64,000 nt of DNA from Stappia sp. WLB 29 (GCF_023507705.1 NZ_JALBGD010000006.1:62001-126000), one strand, 5' to 3'. Positions 38,665 through 48,057 are shown, counted from the stretch's first letter. Translations and numbers: made by a program. The notes: a model not told the origin generated them from the sequence alone.

Positions 38665-39198
38665 TTACTCCCCGTGGCTCTGTTCGACCGTGTCGGAGAC
38701 GATGCCCGACGAGCCGAGGACGAGAACGCGGACCAGGTGATCCGTCATGGCGATCGCGAGAAGGACCGCGCCGGCGGCCATGGCCGACTGGGGGATCCAA
38801 AGGGGGGTGGCGTCCTGGCCCTGGCTGACGTCGTGCAGCTTGTGCGACCAGTAGACCGCCTTGATCGCGTAGTACGACAGGTACCAGGCGAGGGCGGCGC
38901 CGATGCCGAAGCACCAGACCTCGAGCCAGCGGCGATGGCGGCCGAGGGCGTTGAGCAGGATGCTGACCCGGATATGGGCGCCGCGGTTGAGCGCGTGGGC
39001 GAAAGCGAAGAAGGAGGCCGAGGCCATGGCGTAGCCGGCATAGCTGGCGGCGCCGGGGAAGATGAGGCCGGTCCAGCGGGCAACCATCTGCGCCACGATG
39101 ATGGCGAGGATGGAGACCAGCGCCAGCGCGGCGATCATGCCGCCGGCCAGATACAGACCGTCCAGAAGGCGGCGAAGTCCGCGCCCGAATGCGATCAT
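38665..39198 (-). CDS. dctQ: TRAP transporter small membrane subunit DctQ (second system)
   Basis: 177 residues from ATG 39198 (MIAFGRGLRRLLDGLYLAGG). Four membrane segments. The family motif appears as AQMVARWTGLIFPGAASYAG followed by HALNRGAHIRVSILLNALG. The frame is open further up but without a ribosome site. It sits after the hairpin 39350-39385, so it is expected to be made at a lower level than the binding protein. Confidence 0.82.
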   Translation of the reverse strand: MIAFGRGLRRLLDGLYLAGGMIAALALVSILAIIVAQMVARWTGLIFPGAASYAGYAMASASFFAFAHALNRGAHIRVSILLNALGRHRRWLEVWCFGIGAALAWYLSYYAIKAVYWSHKLHDVSQGQDATPLWIPQSAMAAGAVLLAIAMTDHLVRVLVLGSSGIVSDTVEQSHGE

Positions 39199-39349
39199 GG
39201 TCGTGTTCCGTGTGTGTTTCGGACCGGCCACGGCGCGACTGTCGCGCCGAACCGCGCAGCACGCGATCCGGCAGTCGACAGGCCGGCGCGGGCAGGAGCC
39301 CGGCTGTCAGGGACGGCGTGCTGCCACGACCTTCGGGCCGCGGCAGTCG

Positions 39350-39385
39350 CCGGATGCGCGCTCCTTCAAGCGGGCGCGCATCCGG
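39350..39385 (-). terminator. Intercistronic hairpin after dctP (second system)
   Basis: CCGGATGCGCGC (39350-39361) and GCGCGCATCCGG (39374-39385) form a perfect 12-bp stem with a 12-nt loop. On the minus strand it begins 33 bp after the dctP stop and precedes dctQ. No T run follows, so mRNA 3'-end protection is likelier than strict termination. It mirrors the arrangement at 3726. Confidence 0.6.
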
Positions 39386-39418
39386 ACCGTCGGTGACGGA
39401 GGCGGCGGAGCGCGCCGC

Positions 39419-40408
39419 TCAGTTGGCCTTGTAGGCGTCGACGATGGCCTTGCCCTTGTCGCCGGCAGCCTTCAGCCACTCGTCGGTCATGGCCTCGCCG
39501 ACCAGGGCCAGGTCGCTCTTGAGCTGGTCGCTGGGCTTGAGCACCTTCATGCCGTTGGAGGCAAGGCCGTCCAGCGTCAGCTTGGTGTAGTCCTTGGCCT
39601 TCTGCAGGCCGTCGGCCTCGGCCTTGGCGGCGCAGTCGGTGAAAACCTTCTTCATGTCGTCGGAGAGGCCGGCCCAGGTGTCCTTGTTGACCATCACCGA
39701 GTTGCGCGGCAGCCAGGCATCGACCTCGTAGAAGTGCGAGACGTTCTCCCACAGCTTGCTGTCGTAGCCGGTGGCGCCGGAGGAGATCATCGATTCGGCG
39801 ACGCCGGTGGCGAAGGCCTGGGAGACCTCGGCCGCCTCGATCTGCACGGGGAGCATGCCGGTCAGCTCGGCGAGCTTGGCGGTGGCGGCGTTGTAGGCGC
39901 GGAACTTGATGCCCTTCATGTCGGAGCCGGAATTGACTTCCTTGTTGAAGTACAGGCCCTGCGGCGGCCACGGCACGCTGTAGAGAAGGACGAGGTTCTG
40001 GCCGTCCAGCGCCTCTTCCACTGCGCCTTCGGCGGCGTCCCAAAGCTTCACCGAATCGTCGAAGGAGGTGGCGAGGAAGGGAATGCTGTCGACGCCGAAG
40101 ATCGGGTCTTCGTTGGCATGGGCGGAGAGCAGGCGCTCGCCGATCGGCACCTGGCCGGTCTGCACGGCGCGCTTGATGTCGGCGCCGCCGAACAGCGAGC
40201 CGCCCGGATGGGTGACGATCTCGATCTCGCCGCCGGTGCCCTCGGTGACGCAGGCGGCGAAGGCGGCCGCATTCTCGGAATGGAAGTTGGTCGCCGGATA
40301 GGCGAGGGGCATGTCCCACTTCTCGGCGGCAACCGCCGGGGAGGCGGCAGCGGCGGCCAGAAGCGCCGCGGTTACGATGCCGGTGGTGCTCTTGAGCAGG
40401 TCAGTCAT
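39419..40408 (-). CDS. dctP: TRAP transporter substrate-binding protein DctP (second system)
   Basis: 329 residues. Signal peptide TAALLAAAAASPAVA-AE. DctP markers: PLAYPATNFHSENAAAFAAC at the mature N-terminus and DMKGIKFRAYNAATAKLAEL, with the conserved Arg that grips a carboxylate. It lies 98 bp after dadA in the same direction and in front of dctQM. The local gene content (oxoprolinase, racemase, DadA) suggests a carboxylate with an amide or amino group, for example pyroglutamate or a D-amino acid. Confidence 0.88.
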   Translation of the reverse strand: MTDLLKSTTGIVTAALLAAAAASPAVAAEKWDMPLAYPATNFHSENAAAFAACVTEGTGGEIEIVTHPGGSLFGGADIKRAVQTGQVPIGERLLSAHANEDPIFGVDSIPFLATSFDDSVKLWDAAEGAVEEALDGQNLVLLYSVPWPPQGLYFNKEVNSGSDMKGIKFRAYNAATAKLAELTGMLPVQIEAAEVSQAFATGVAESMISSGATGYDSKLWENVSHFYEVDAWLPRNSVMVNKDTWAGLSDDMKKVFTDCAAKAEADGLQKAKDYTKLTLDGLASNGMKVLKPSDQLKSDLALVGEAMTDEWLKAAGDKGKAIVDAYKAN

Positions 40409-40506
40409 GTTCGGTCCTCCATCGGCCGGGATCCGATTGTTCCGGATCTCGCGGCAGTGCTGGTCTCTGGTCGGTGTTCCCGCGGCCCAGCGCCCAATGC
40501 CTTACT

Positions 40507-41769
40507 CTAGACAGCGAAACGGGCGGGCGAATAGGGGGCGGGATCGATATTCGGCTTGCGGCCGGCGATCATATCGGCGACGAGGCGACCGGTCCTGGGA
40601 CCGCCGGTCAGGCCGATATGATGGTGGCCGAAAGCCATCAGGACGTCGCCGCATGCCGGCGACGGCCCGATCACGGGGATGGAATCGGCCGGCGCCGGCC
40701 GGTGACCCATCCATTGGCGTGCGGCGCTCCAGCGCAGCGCGGGCATGGCCCGGCGCAGCTGGCGCTCCAGAAGCTCGAACGGCGCCTTTGCCGGTCCCGC
40801 GGCAAGGCCGCCGAACTCGACGACGCCGGCAAGGCGGATGCGCCCCTCCAGCGGCGTGGCGACGAATTTCGCGGAGGCGAACATGAAGGGCGCGCGCGGC
40901 ATCGCGCTCGGCGCCTCCAGCTCCAGATGGTAGCCGCGCTCGCTCTCCAGCGGCACGGAAATGCCGAGCTGACGGGCGAGCGGCCCGGACCACACGCCGG
41001 TGGCCAGCACGGCACGGTCGCAGCCGAGCGGCCCGCCGTCGGTGGCAAGGCCGGTCAGCCGGCCGTTCTCGGTCACGAAGCCCTGCAGCGCGCCGCGCAG
41101 GAGCGTGCCGCCGCGCGCCTCGAACTCGGCGGCGAGATCCTTCACGTAGCGGCCGGGATCGCGGATGACGCCATGGTCGGCAAGGCGGACGGCGAAGCGG
41201 TTGGCCTCTCCCAGAAGCGGGTCGTAGGCCCCGAGCGCGGCGCCTTCCATCTCGTCCCAGGTGAAGCCGGCCTCGCGTCGCAGCCGCCAGCCATAGGCAT
41301 CGCCCTCGAAGGCGGCGCGGTCGCGGTAGACATAGAGATAGTCGGACGGGGCGATCCAGCGCCCGGCCGGCGTGTCGCCGGCGAGCGCGCGGTGCTCGTC
41401 GAGGCTGTTGCCGACGATGGGCAGAAGCGCGCGGGCGATGCGCTCGGTCTCGGCAGCGTTGCAATGGGAGAGATATTTCGCAAGCCAGGGCAGCAGGCGC
41501 GGCAGGTAGGACCAGCGCAGGAACAGCGGGCTGTCCGGATCCATCAGCATGCGCGGCGCCTTGGCCGGCAGGCCGGGCACGGTGACCGGCACGACGGCGC
41601 AGGAGGCGAGCACGCCGCCATTGCCGTGGGACGTGCCCTCGCCGGGACCGGCGCGGTCGAGCAGGGTGACCTGATGACCGTCGGCAAGGAGGCGGAGCGC
41701 GGCGCTGACGCCGACGATTCCCGCGCCGATCACCACAATCCGCAAACGCCCGCTGTCGTGCTGCTGCAC
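40507..41769 (-). CDS. dadA: FAD-dependent D-amino-acid dehydrogenase family protein (DadA-like)
   Basis: 420 residues. Rossmann FAD site VVIGAGIVGVSAALRLLADG (residues 12-31) and the DadA-type C-terminus GDVLMAFGHHHIGLTGGPRT. DadA enzymes oxidise D-amino acids to 2-oxo acids and pass electrons to the respiratory chain. It is first in the dadA-dctPQM operon, 50 bp downstream of the shared operator. The exact substrate is not readable; proline or hydroxyproline D-isomers also fit the family. Confidence 0.8.
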   Translation of the reverse strand: MQQHDSGRLRIVVIGAGIVGVSAALRLLADGHQVTLLDRAGPGEGTSHGNGGVLASCAVVPVTVPGLPAKAPRMLMDPDSPLFLRWSYLPRLLPWLAKYLSHCNAAETERIARALLPIVGNSLDEHRALAGDTPAGRWIAPSDYLYVYRDRAAFEGDAYGWRLRREAGFTWDEMEGAALGAYDPLLGEANRFAVRLADHGVIRDPGRYVKDLAAEFEARGGTLLRGALQGFVTENGRLTGLATDGGPLGCDRAVLATGVWSGPLARQLGISVPLESERGYHLELEAPSAMPRAPFMFASAKFVATPLEGRIRLAGVVEFGGLAAGPAKAPFELLERQLRRAMPALRWSAARQWMGHRPAPADSIPVIGPSPACGDVLMAFGHHHIGLTGGPRTGRLVADMIAGRKPNIDPAPYSPARFAV

Positions 41770-41818
41770 AGTGCCTCTCCCCGGCCAATTGTGACAAGTG
41801 TCGTGGGGTCAGGTTCTG

Positions 41819-41845
41819 TTGTCAACAATTTATCGACAAAATGTC
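41819..41845. promoter_or_regulatory. Shared 25-bp operator, copy between dadA and the racemase gene
   Basis: GTCAACAATTTATCGA + CAAAATGTC (41821-41845). With the two preceding T it contains a dyad TTGTC-N11-GACAA (41819-41839) in which 8 of 10 arm pairs match. It is 50 bp upstream of dadA and 133 bp upstream of the racemase gene, so it could serve both directions. The other copy is at 37257. Confidence 0.78.
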
Positions 41846-41977
41846 CTTAATAGACTGCGCAAGATCCTTGAATTGCAGTCCTTCCGGTGCACAGTTCCCG
41901 GATAGGGGGCGTTCTTGCCAAGGTTGACGCAGGGTTTTCGGCAGGCGGGGCAGCAACGCCGTTTCGGGAGGAACGCG

Positions 41978-42697
41978 ATGACGGTGCGTGGCGGCAAGGC
42001 GCTTTACGGCGCGGCGGTGGGGATCCTGATGCTGGAGGCGCGCTTTCCCCGCATCCCCGGCGACATGGGCAATGCGCTGACCTGGCCGTTCCCGGTGCAT
42101 TACCGCATCGTGCGCGATGCGACGCCCGACCGGGCGGTGCGGCAGGGGGCGAGCGGACTGCTCGACGCCTTCGTCGCGGCCGGGCGGGAACTCGTCGCCG
42201 ACGGGGTCGACGGCATCACCACCAATTGCGGCTTCCTCTCCCTGTTCCAGCGCGACCTGCAGGCGGCGCTCGGCGTGCCGGTGGCCGCGTCCTCCCTGAT
42301 GCAGGTGCCGCTGGTCGACCGCCTGCTGCCGCCGGGCAAGCGCGCCGGCATCCTGACGATCTCCGCCGGCTCGCTGACGCAGGCGCATTTGGCGGCCGCC
42401 GGCTGTCCCGCCGACACGCCGGTGATGGGTACGGAAGGCGGGCGCGAGTTCACCCGCGCGATCCTCGACAACGAGGAGGCGCTCGACGTTGCGGCGGCGC
42501 GGACCGACAACGTGGAGGCGGCGCAGGCGCTTCTGGCGCACAGCCCGGATGTCGGGGCCATCGTGCTGGAATGCACCAACATGGTGCCCTACGCTGCCGA
42601 CATTCGCGCTGCGACCGGGGTGCCGGTCTATTCGATCGAGAGTTTCGTGACCTGGTTCCACTCCGGTCTGGTGCCGCGACGCCATCCCTCCGCCTGA
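41978..42697 (+). CDS. Aspartate/glutamate racemase-family protein
   Basis: 239 residues from ATG 41978 with GGGAGG 6 nt upstream. Two catalytic-type cysteines, C84 in TTNCGFLS and C199 in VLECTNM, sit at the positions expected for cofactor-independent racemases of the Asp/Glu/hydantoin group. It might interconvert D- and L- forms of the substrate of this locus. Decarboxylase or isomerase activity (as in related maleate isomerase) cannot be ruled out. It is divergent from dadA and 66 bp before the regulator gene. Confidence 0.82.
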   Translation: MTVRGGKALYGAAVGILMLEARFPRIPGDMGNALTWPFPVHYRIVRDATPDRAVRQGASGLLDAFVAAGRELVADGVDGITTNCGFLSLFQRDLQAALGVPVAASSLMQVPLVDRLLPPGKRAGILTISAGSLTQAHLAAAGCPADTPVMGTEGGREFTRAILDNEEALDVAAARTDNVEAAQALLAHSPDVGAIVLECTNMVPYAADIRAATGVPVYSIESFVTWFHSGLVPRRHPSA

Positions 42698-42763
42698 AGG
42701 ATGGTTGCCCTTTCACCGCTCTCCGCCGTAGCCTTTGGCCAGAACAGTTCAGGCAGGACATCC

Positions 42764-43306
42764 ATGACAGACAGCAGCCAGTCCGAAGACATTGCGCGCG
42801 GCGGCATCGGGCCGGTCGTCTCGGCCGCCCATCTCGCCTCCGGCGCGATGCCGGCGCTTTCGGAGGTCGAGTTCGCGGTGACCATGATGGTCAACGCCTA
42901 TCACCGCTGGATGGTGCGCTGCATGGCGGCGGCCGGTGCGCCGGGGATGAGCCCGCTCGACACCTTGGTGCTGCACTCGGTCAACCACCGCGGCCGGCCG
43001 AAGTCGCTCGCCGACATCTGCCTGGTGCTGAACATCGAGGACACGCACACCGTCACTTATGCGCTGAAGAAGCTCGCCGCCGCCGGGCTGGTGGAAACGG
43101 GCAAGCGCGGCAAGGAGAAGACGGTGGCGATCACCCGCGCCGGCGAGGCGATCTGCATGGAGTACCGGCGGCTGCGCGAGGCGCTGCTGGTCGGGCCGGT
43201 AAAGGGGCTCGGCATGGACGAGACCGAGCTGTCGCGGCTGGCCGCGACGCTGCGCTCGGTCTCCGGCCATTACGACCAGGCCGCGCGCGCCGCAGCGGCA
43301 ATGTAA
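42764..43306 (+). CDS. MarR-like winged-helix transcriptional regulator
   Basis: 180 residues from ATG 42764. The winged helix lies in the middle (LADICLVLNIEDTHTVTYAL, then KKLAAAGLVETGKRGKEKTV for the wing). The N-terminal 40 residues are a flexible extension. It is the only regulator in the catabolic locus, downstream of the racemase gene, and the best candidate to bind the repeated 25-bp element. Neither effector nor mode (repressor/activator) can be read. Confidence 0.8.
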   Translation: MTDSSQSEDIARGGIGPVVSAAHLASGAMPALSEVEFAVTMMVNAYHRWMVRCMAAAGAPGMSPLDTLVLHSVNHRGRPKSLADICLVLNIEDTHTVTYALKKLAAAGLVETGKRGKEKTVAITRAGEAICMEYRRLREALLVGPVKGLGMDETELSRLAATLRSVSGHYDQAARAAAAM

Positions 43307-43315
43307 CGGCCGGTC

Positions 43316-45637
43316 TCAGACCGCGCCGACCGTGCGGGACTGATCCCCGGCGGTCCGGCTTTTGCCTTCTTCCGGATCCGCTTCCGATTCGGCCGTCACG
43401 GCGACGCCGTCCGCACCCGCGTCCATGACGAAGGTGTCGATATCCGCATCGCCAAGGCGTGGGCCGTCGGCTGCCTCGGGTATATCGAACGGGAGCTGCG
43501 GCAGGTCCTGCTCGCCGGCGGCCAGCAGCAACTGCTCGCGCCGCACCTGCTGGGCGAGAACGACGGTATCGCTGGCGGACTGGTCGGACAGGTCCATCGG
43601 CTTGCCGAAGAGGAAGCCCTGCACCTTGTCGCAGCCGGCAATGCGCAGCAGCGCGACCTGGGTCTCGTCCTCCACCCCTTCCGCCGTGATCGTGACATCG
43701 AGCGAACGCCCCAGGCCGACGATGGAGGCGATGATCGCGTCGGTCGTCGGGTTCTTGCCGACGGTGGCGACGAAGGAGCGGTCGATCTTGATCGTGTCGA
43801 AGGGGAAGCGCGACAGGTAGCTGAGGCTCGAATAGCCGGTGCCGAAATCGTCCATCGCCACGGACACGCCCATCTGGCGGATCTGCGCCAGCGTCTTCAC
43901 GACGGCATCGGTGTCGGAGATCAGCAGGCCTTCAGTGATCTCCACCTCCAGCCGCTCCGGCGCCAGGCCGCTGGTCTCGAGCGCATGGGCGACGCGCTCC
44001 TCCGTGCGGCCGGGGCGGAACTGGGCAGGGGACAGGTTGACGGCGACGGTGAGCGAGGTGTCGCGCCAGCGGGCGGCCTCGTGGCAGGCGTGCAGCAGCA
44101 CCCAGGCGCCGATGTCCTCGATGAGGCCGGCATCCTCGGCAATGGGAATGAAGACGGTCGGCGAGATGGTGCCTCGCTCGGGATGCTCCCAGCGCAGCAG
44201 GGCCTCGTAGCCGGTCAGCTTGAGATCGAGCAGGGAGAATTGCGGCTGGTAGAGCAGGCGGAACTCGTCCTGGACCAGCGCCTTGCGCAGGTCGCTCTCC
44301 AGCAGCTTGCGCTTCTGCGCCTCCGCGTCCATGTCCGGCGTGTACCAGACATAGGTGGACCGGCCCGAATGCTTGGCCCGGTAGAGCGCAAGGTCGGCGC
44401 AATGCAGCAGGCGGGAGGCGCGCCAGGCGGCCTCCGAGGCCTGGGCGACGCCGATGGACAGCGAGATCGGGATGTCCTTGCCGTCGATGCGGGTAGGGAT
44501 GCGGGTGGCGGCGATCATCGACGAGGCGAGGCGGGTCACCGCCTTGCGGTCGAGGTCGCGGGCGATCAGCACGGCGAACTCGTCGCCGGACAGGCGGGCG
44601 ACCAGATGGTTGCCGAAGACGGTGCTCAGCCGGTCGGCGATCACCTGCAGGAACAGATCGCCCGCAGCGTGGCCGTAGGTGTCGTTGATGGCCTTGAACT
44701 TGTCGACGTCGATCAGCATGACCGAGATGTTGCCGGCTTTGGCGCTGGCGACCCGCAACGCCTCGTTCAGCTTGGTGGAGAAAACGGTGCGGTTGGGCAG
44801 GCCGGTCAGCGCGTCGTGATGGGCGAGGAACTGGATCGTCTTGCTGGCCTTCAGCCGGTCGCGGAAGCGCATCCACACGAACAAGGCGGCAAGGCCGACG
44901 GCAGCGAAGATCATCGCCATCAGGATACCGATGCCGATATGGACCACCTCGGTGAGGAACAGGCCGGTCGTCGCCTGGTCGTAGACGACGATGATGGCGC
45001 CGTCGACCGCGTCGCCGTTGCGGATCGGCACGGCAAGCAGGGTGGAGTCCGATCGCGTGCCGAACAAGGTGGAGGGAATGTCGACGGCGCGCGGCGTCCC
45101 TGCGGCAAGGTCGCGCAGCAGGGCGTCGATGCGCGGGGCGAGGCGGTCGAGCGCCTGTCGGTCGACGCGCGGCAGTACGGAGGCCTGCGACAGAGACACC
45201 GTGCCGGGAGCGAAGCGGAGCACGGCGACGGTACTGGCAAGGTCGCTGCCGTCGAGCTCTTCCACGAACTCGGCGATGGACGCCTCGCGGTCGATCTTCG
45301 TCGGATTGGGGGCCGGGCGGGCCGACGCGGGCGCTGCAGCGGTGCGGCTTCCGTCGACACCGTCGATGGAGCGACGCAGGCTCTGATCGGCAAAGGCGGC
45401 GATCTCCTCGTCGGAGACCTTGTCGTTCTTCAGAAGATGGTGGTTCAGGTCGCGGTCGATCCGTCGCGCCGTTTCCTGCGCGTCGCGGGTGTAAATTGCC
45501 TTGGAAAAGAATACATTTGCCGCATGGATCGTTCCGGCGAAACCCGCAACGATCGTGATGCCCACAAAGATGCCCAGCAACGTCTTTAGGTTGCGCAACC
45601 TGACCTGCCCCCGGCGACGCACCTCTGTCGCCTTCAT
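43316..45637 (-). CDS. Membrane GGDEF-EAL protein (cyclic-di-GMP turnover)
   Basis: 773 residues. Membrane helices at about 19-40 and 231-255 flank a periplasmic sensor region. The GGDEF domain (active-site loop RLSGDEF, 349-354) has Ser for the first Gly, a change found in active and inactive enzymes. The EAL domain keeps YEALLRW (478-480 = EAL) and the DDFGTGYSSL metal/dimer motif, so phosphodiesterase activity is likely. The last 90 residues are a low-complexity acidic tail. It is divergent from fumC. Confidence 0.88.
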   Translation of the reverse strand: MKATEVRRRGQVRLRNLKTLLGIFVGITIVAGFAGTIHAANVFFSKAIYTRDAQETARRIDRDLNHHLLKNDKVSDEEIAAFADQSLRRSIDGVDGSRTAAAPASARPAPNPTKIDREASIAEFVEELDGSDLASTVAVLRFAPGTVSLSQASVLPRVDRQALDRLAPRIDALLRDLAAGTPRAVDIPSTLFGTRSDSTLLAVPIRNGDAVDGAIIVVYDQATTGLFLTEVVHIGIGILMAMIFAAVGLAALFVWMRFRDRLKASKTIQFLAHHDALTGLPNRTVFSTKLNEALRVASAKAGNISVMLIDVDKFKAINDTYGHAAGDLFLQVIADRLSTVFGNHLVARLSGDEFAVLIARDLDRKAVTRLASSMIAATRIPTRIDGKDIPISLSIGVAQASEAAWRASRLLHCADLALYRAKHSGRSTYVWYTPDMDAEAQKRKLLESDLRKALVQDEFRLLYQPQFSLLDLKLTGYEALLRWEHPERGTISPTVFIPIAEDAGLIEDIGAWVLLHACHEAARWRDTSLTVAVNLSPAQFRPGRTEERVAHALETSGLAPERLEVEITEGLLISDTDAVVKTLAQIRQMGVSVAMDDFGTGYSSLSYLSRFPFDTIKIDRSFVATVGKNPTTDAIIASIVGLGRSLDVTITAEGVEDETQVALLRIAGCDKVQGFLFGKPMDLSDQSASDTVVLAQQVRREQLLLAAGEQDLPQLPFDIPEAADGPRLGDADIDTFVMDAGADGVAVTAESEADPEEGKSRTAGDQSRTVGAV

Positions 45638-45751
45638 CCATGAAACTGTCTTGGGGACGGATCATGACATCGCAAGGTTTCCAGACATTGAATCATGCGT
45701 CCGCATCCTGCCTGCCGGCGGGACGTGACGCCGGATAAGACGGAGCAGACC

Positions 45752-47158
45752 ATGACCGCAGACGACAGGCGTACCGAGACCGACTCGATGGGAGCGGTGG
45801 AGGTGCCGGCGGACCGCTACTGGGGCGCCCAGACCGAGCGTGCGCGCCACCACTTCGCCATCGGGCGCGATCCGTTCCCGCTGGAGATCATCCATGCGCT
45901 GGCCGAGATCAAGCGCGCGGCCGCGCTGGCCAATGCGCAGATCGGCGTGCTGGACCAAAAGCGCGCCGACCTGATCGTCGAGGCTGCCGAGGAGGTGACC
46001 GGCCGGCGCCACGACGGGGAGTTCCCCTTGCATGTGTGGATGACCGGCTCGGGCACCCAGGCCAACATGAACGTCAACGAGGTGATCGCCAACCGGGCCA
46101 TCGAGCTCGCCGGCGGACGGATCGGCTCCAAGGATCCGGTGCATCCCAACGATCATGTCAACCGCTCGCAGTCCTCCAACGACGTGGTGCCGACGGCGCT
46201 CAACGTGGCGGCGGCGCTGATGATCGCCAACCGGGTGCGGCCGGCGCTGAAGGTGCTGCGCGACGCGCTGGCCGAAAAGGCCCATGCCTGGAAGGACCTG
46301 GTGAAGATCGGCCGCACGCACATGCAGGACGCGGTGCCGATGACGCTCGGCCAGGAGTTCGCCGGCTATGTCGGCATGCTGGACGACAACGACGAGCGGC
46401 TGGCCTTCGCGCTGAAGGGGCTGATGAAGCTGGCCATCGGCGGCACCGCCGTCGGCACCGGACTGAACGCGCCGGAGGGCTTCGACGGCAAGGTGGCGGC
46501 GGAACTGTCGCGCCGCTGCGGCCTGCCCTTCGAGGCAGCGGCGAACAAGTTCACGGTGATGGGCGCCCACGACGCGATGGTCGCGGCCTCGTCCATGCTG
46601 AAGGTGCTGGCGGTCTCGCTGCACAAGATCGCCAACGACATCCGCCTGCTGTCCTGCGGGCCGCGCGCGGGCTTTGCCGAGCTGCGGCTGCCGGAGAACG
46701 AGCCGGGCTCCTCTATCATGCCGGGCAAGGTCAACCCGACGCAGTGCGAGGCGCTGGCGATGCTGAGCGTGCAGGTGATCGGCCTCGACGTCGCCAGCAG
46801 TTTCGCCGGTGCGGGCGGGTTGCTGGAGATGAACGTCTACAAGCCGATGCTGGGGGCCAATGTGGTGGAGAGCTGCCGCATGCTGGCGGACGGCATGGAG
46901 CATTTCGCGCGCTTCGCCGTGGCGGGCATGGAGGCGGACGAGGCGCGGCTGGCCGAGACGGTGAACCGTTCGCTCATGCTGGTCACCGCCCTGACGCCGG
47001 AGATCGGCTACGACAAGGCGGCGGCGATCGCCCACCACGCGCATCACGAGGGGACGACCCTTCGCGAGGCGGCGCTGGCGCTGGGCCATATCGACGCGGC
47101 GACGTTCGACCGGATCGTCGATGCCGCGTCGATGACCGGCCCGATGCCGAAGATCTGA
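45752..47158 (+). CDS. fumC: Class II fumarate hydratase
   Basis: 468 residues, normal length. It interconverts fumarate and malate in the citric acid cycle. The superfamily signature [15 protein letters not shown] holds the catalytic Ser. [20 protein letters not shown] and [20 protein letters not shown] are fumarase blocks; the [15 protein letters not shown] block is shared with aspartase, but the sequence as a whole is FumC. ATG 45752 has GGAG 6 nt upstream. Confidence 0.94.
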   Translation: MTADDRRTETDSMGAVEVPADRYWGAQTERARHHFAIGRDPFPLEIIHALAEIKRAAALANAQIGVLDQKRADLIVEAAEEVTGRRHDGEFPLHVWMTGSGTQANMNVNEVIANRAIELAGGRIGSKDPVHPNDHVNRSQSSNDVVPTALNVAAALMIANRVRPALKVLRDALAEKAHAWKDLVKIGRTHMQDAVPMTLGQEFAGYVGMLDDNDERLAFALKGLMKLAIGGTAVGTGLNAPEGFDGKVAAELSRRCGLPFEAAANKFTVMGAHDAMVAASSMLKVLAVSLHKIANDIRLLSCGPRAGFAELRLPENEPGSSIMPGKVNPTQCEALAMLSVQVIGLDVASSFAGAGGLLEMNVYKPMLGANVVESCRMLADGMEHFARFAVAGMEADEARLAETVNRSLMLVTALTPEIGYDKAAAIAHHAHHEGTTLREAALALGHIDAATFDRIVDAASMTGPMPKI

Positions 47159-47340
47159 CGTCGTTTCCTGCTCCGGCGCCCGTTCAGCGTGCCGGGGCGG
47201 ATCTCGTGGCGGCTTGCGACAGCCCCGTGTGGCGAGGCCGGTCGTCTGTGCTAGAACGCTGGGCTAGAACGCTGGAAAGAGTCGGTGTTCGTTCGCGAAT
47301 GCCGTACCTCAGGCGTCATGGGGAACAGGTCGGGGACAGC

Positions 47341-48042
47341 ATGAAGGATCGGGTCGTACTTCTGACCGCCGCGGGCAGCGGCATGGGCGCGGCGGTCGCG
47401 CGCAAGCTGGCGGACGAGGGCGCGCGCGTCGCCATCCTGTCGTCCAGCGGCAAGGGCGCGGCGCTGGCGCAGGAACTGGGCGGCCTCGGCCATACCGGGT
47501 CCAACCTGGAGCCGAAGGACCTTGCCGCATTCGTGGAGGCGGCGATGGCGCATTTCGGGCGGATCGACGCGGTGGTCAACAGCGCCGGCCACGGACCGAA
47601 GGGCGAGGTGCTGGCGATCAGCGACGAGGACTGGCACCTGGGCATGGACTACTACCTGCTCAACGTGGTGCGGATGTGCCGGCTGGTGACGCCGCAGTTC
47701 CAGGCGCAGGGAAGCGGCGCGATCGTCAACATCTCCACCTATGCGGCCTTCGAGCCGGAGGCGGCGTTCCCGACCTCGGGCGTGTTCCGCGCCGGGCTTG
47801 CCGCCTTCACCAAGCTCTACTGCGACCGCTATGCGGGCGATGGCATCCGCATGAACAACGTGCTTCCGGGCTTCATCGACAGCCTGCCGGAGAAGGAGGA
47901 CCGCCGCGCGCGCATCCCGATGGGCCGCTATGGGACCGTTTCGGAAGTGGCGGACACGGTCGCCTTCCTGTTGTCGGACGGCGCCGGCTACATCACGGGG
48001 CAGAACCTGCGCGTCGATGGCGGCATCACGCGGTCTGTCTGA
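47341..48042 (+). CDS. Atypical short-chain dehydrogenase/reductase without YxxxK
   Basis: 233 residues from ATG 47341. The cofactor motif is TAAGSGMG (9-16) and the structural NSAG is at 80-83. The catalytic Ser is S132 in VNIST. Where the Tyr and Lys of the YxxxK should stand there are Ser146 and Arg150 (PTSGVFRAGLAAFTK). The fold is intact (FIDSLPEKEDRRARIPMGRY, then SDGAGYITGQNLRVDGG), so a structural, binding or altered catalytic role is likely. It is 182 bp after fumC. Confidence 0.8.
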   Translation: MKDRVVLLTAAGSGMGAAVARKLADEGARVAILSSSGKGAALAQELGGLGHTGSNLEPKDLAAFVEAAMAHFGRIDAVVNSAGHGPKGEVLAISDEDWHLGMDYYLLNVVRMCRLVTPQFQAQGSGAIVNISTYAAFEPEAAFPTSGVFRAGLAAFTKLYCDRYAGDGIRMNNVLPGFIDSLPEKEDRRARIPMGRYGTVSEVADTVAFLLSDGAGYITGQNLRVDGGITRSV

Positions 48043-48057
48043 GGCGGCATTCGCGAC

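Noticed and set aside
45752-47158. Aspartase or argininosuccinate lyase instead of fumarase
   Set aside because: The superfamily signature is shared, but the whole sequence follows FumC blocks and the length is that of FumC.
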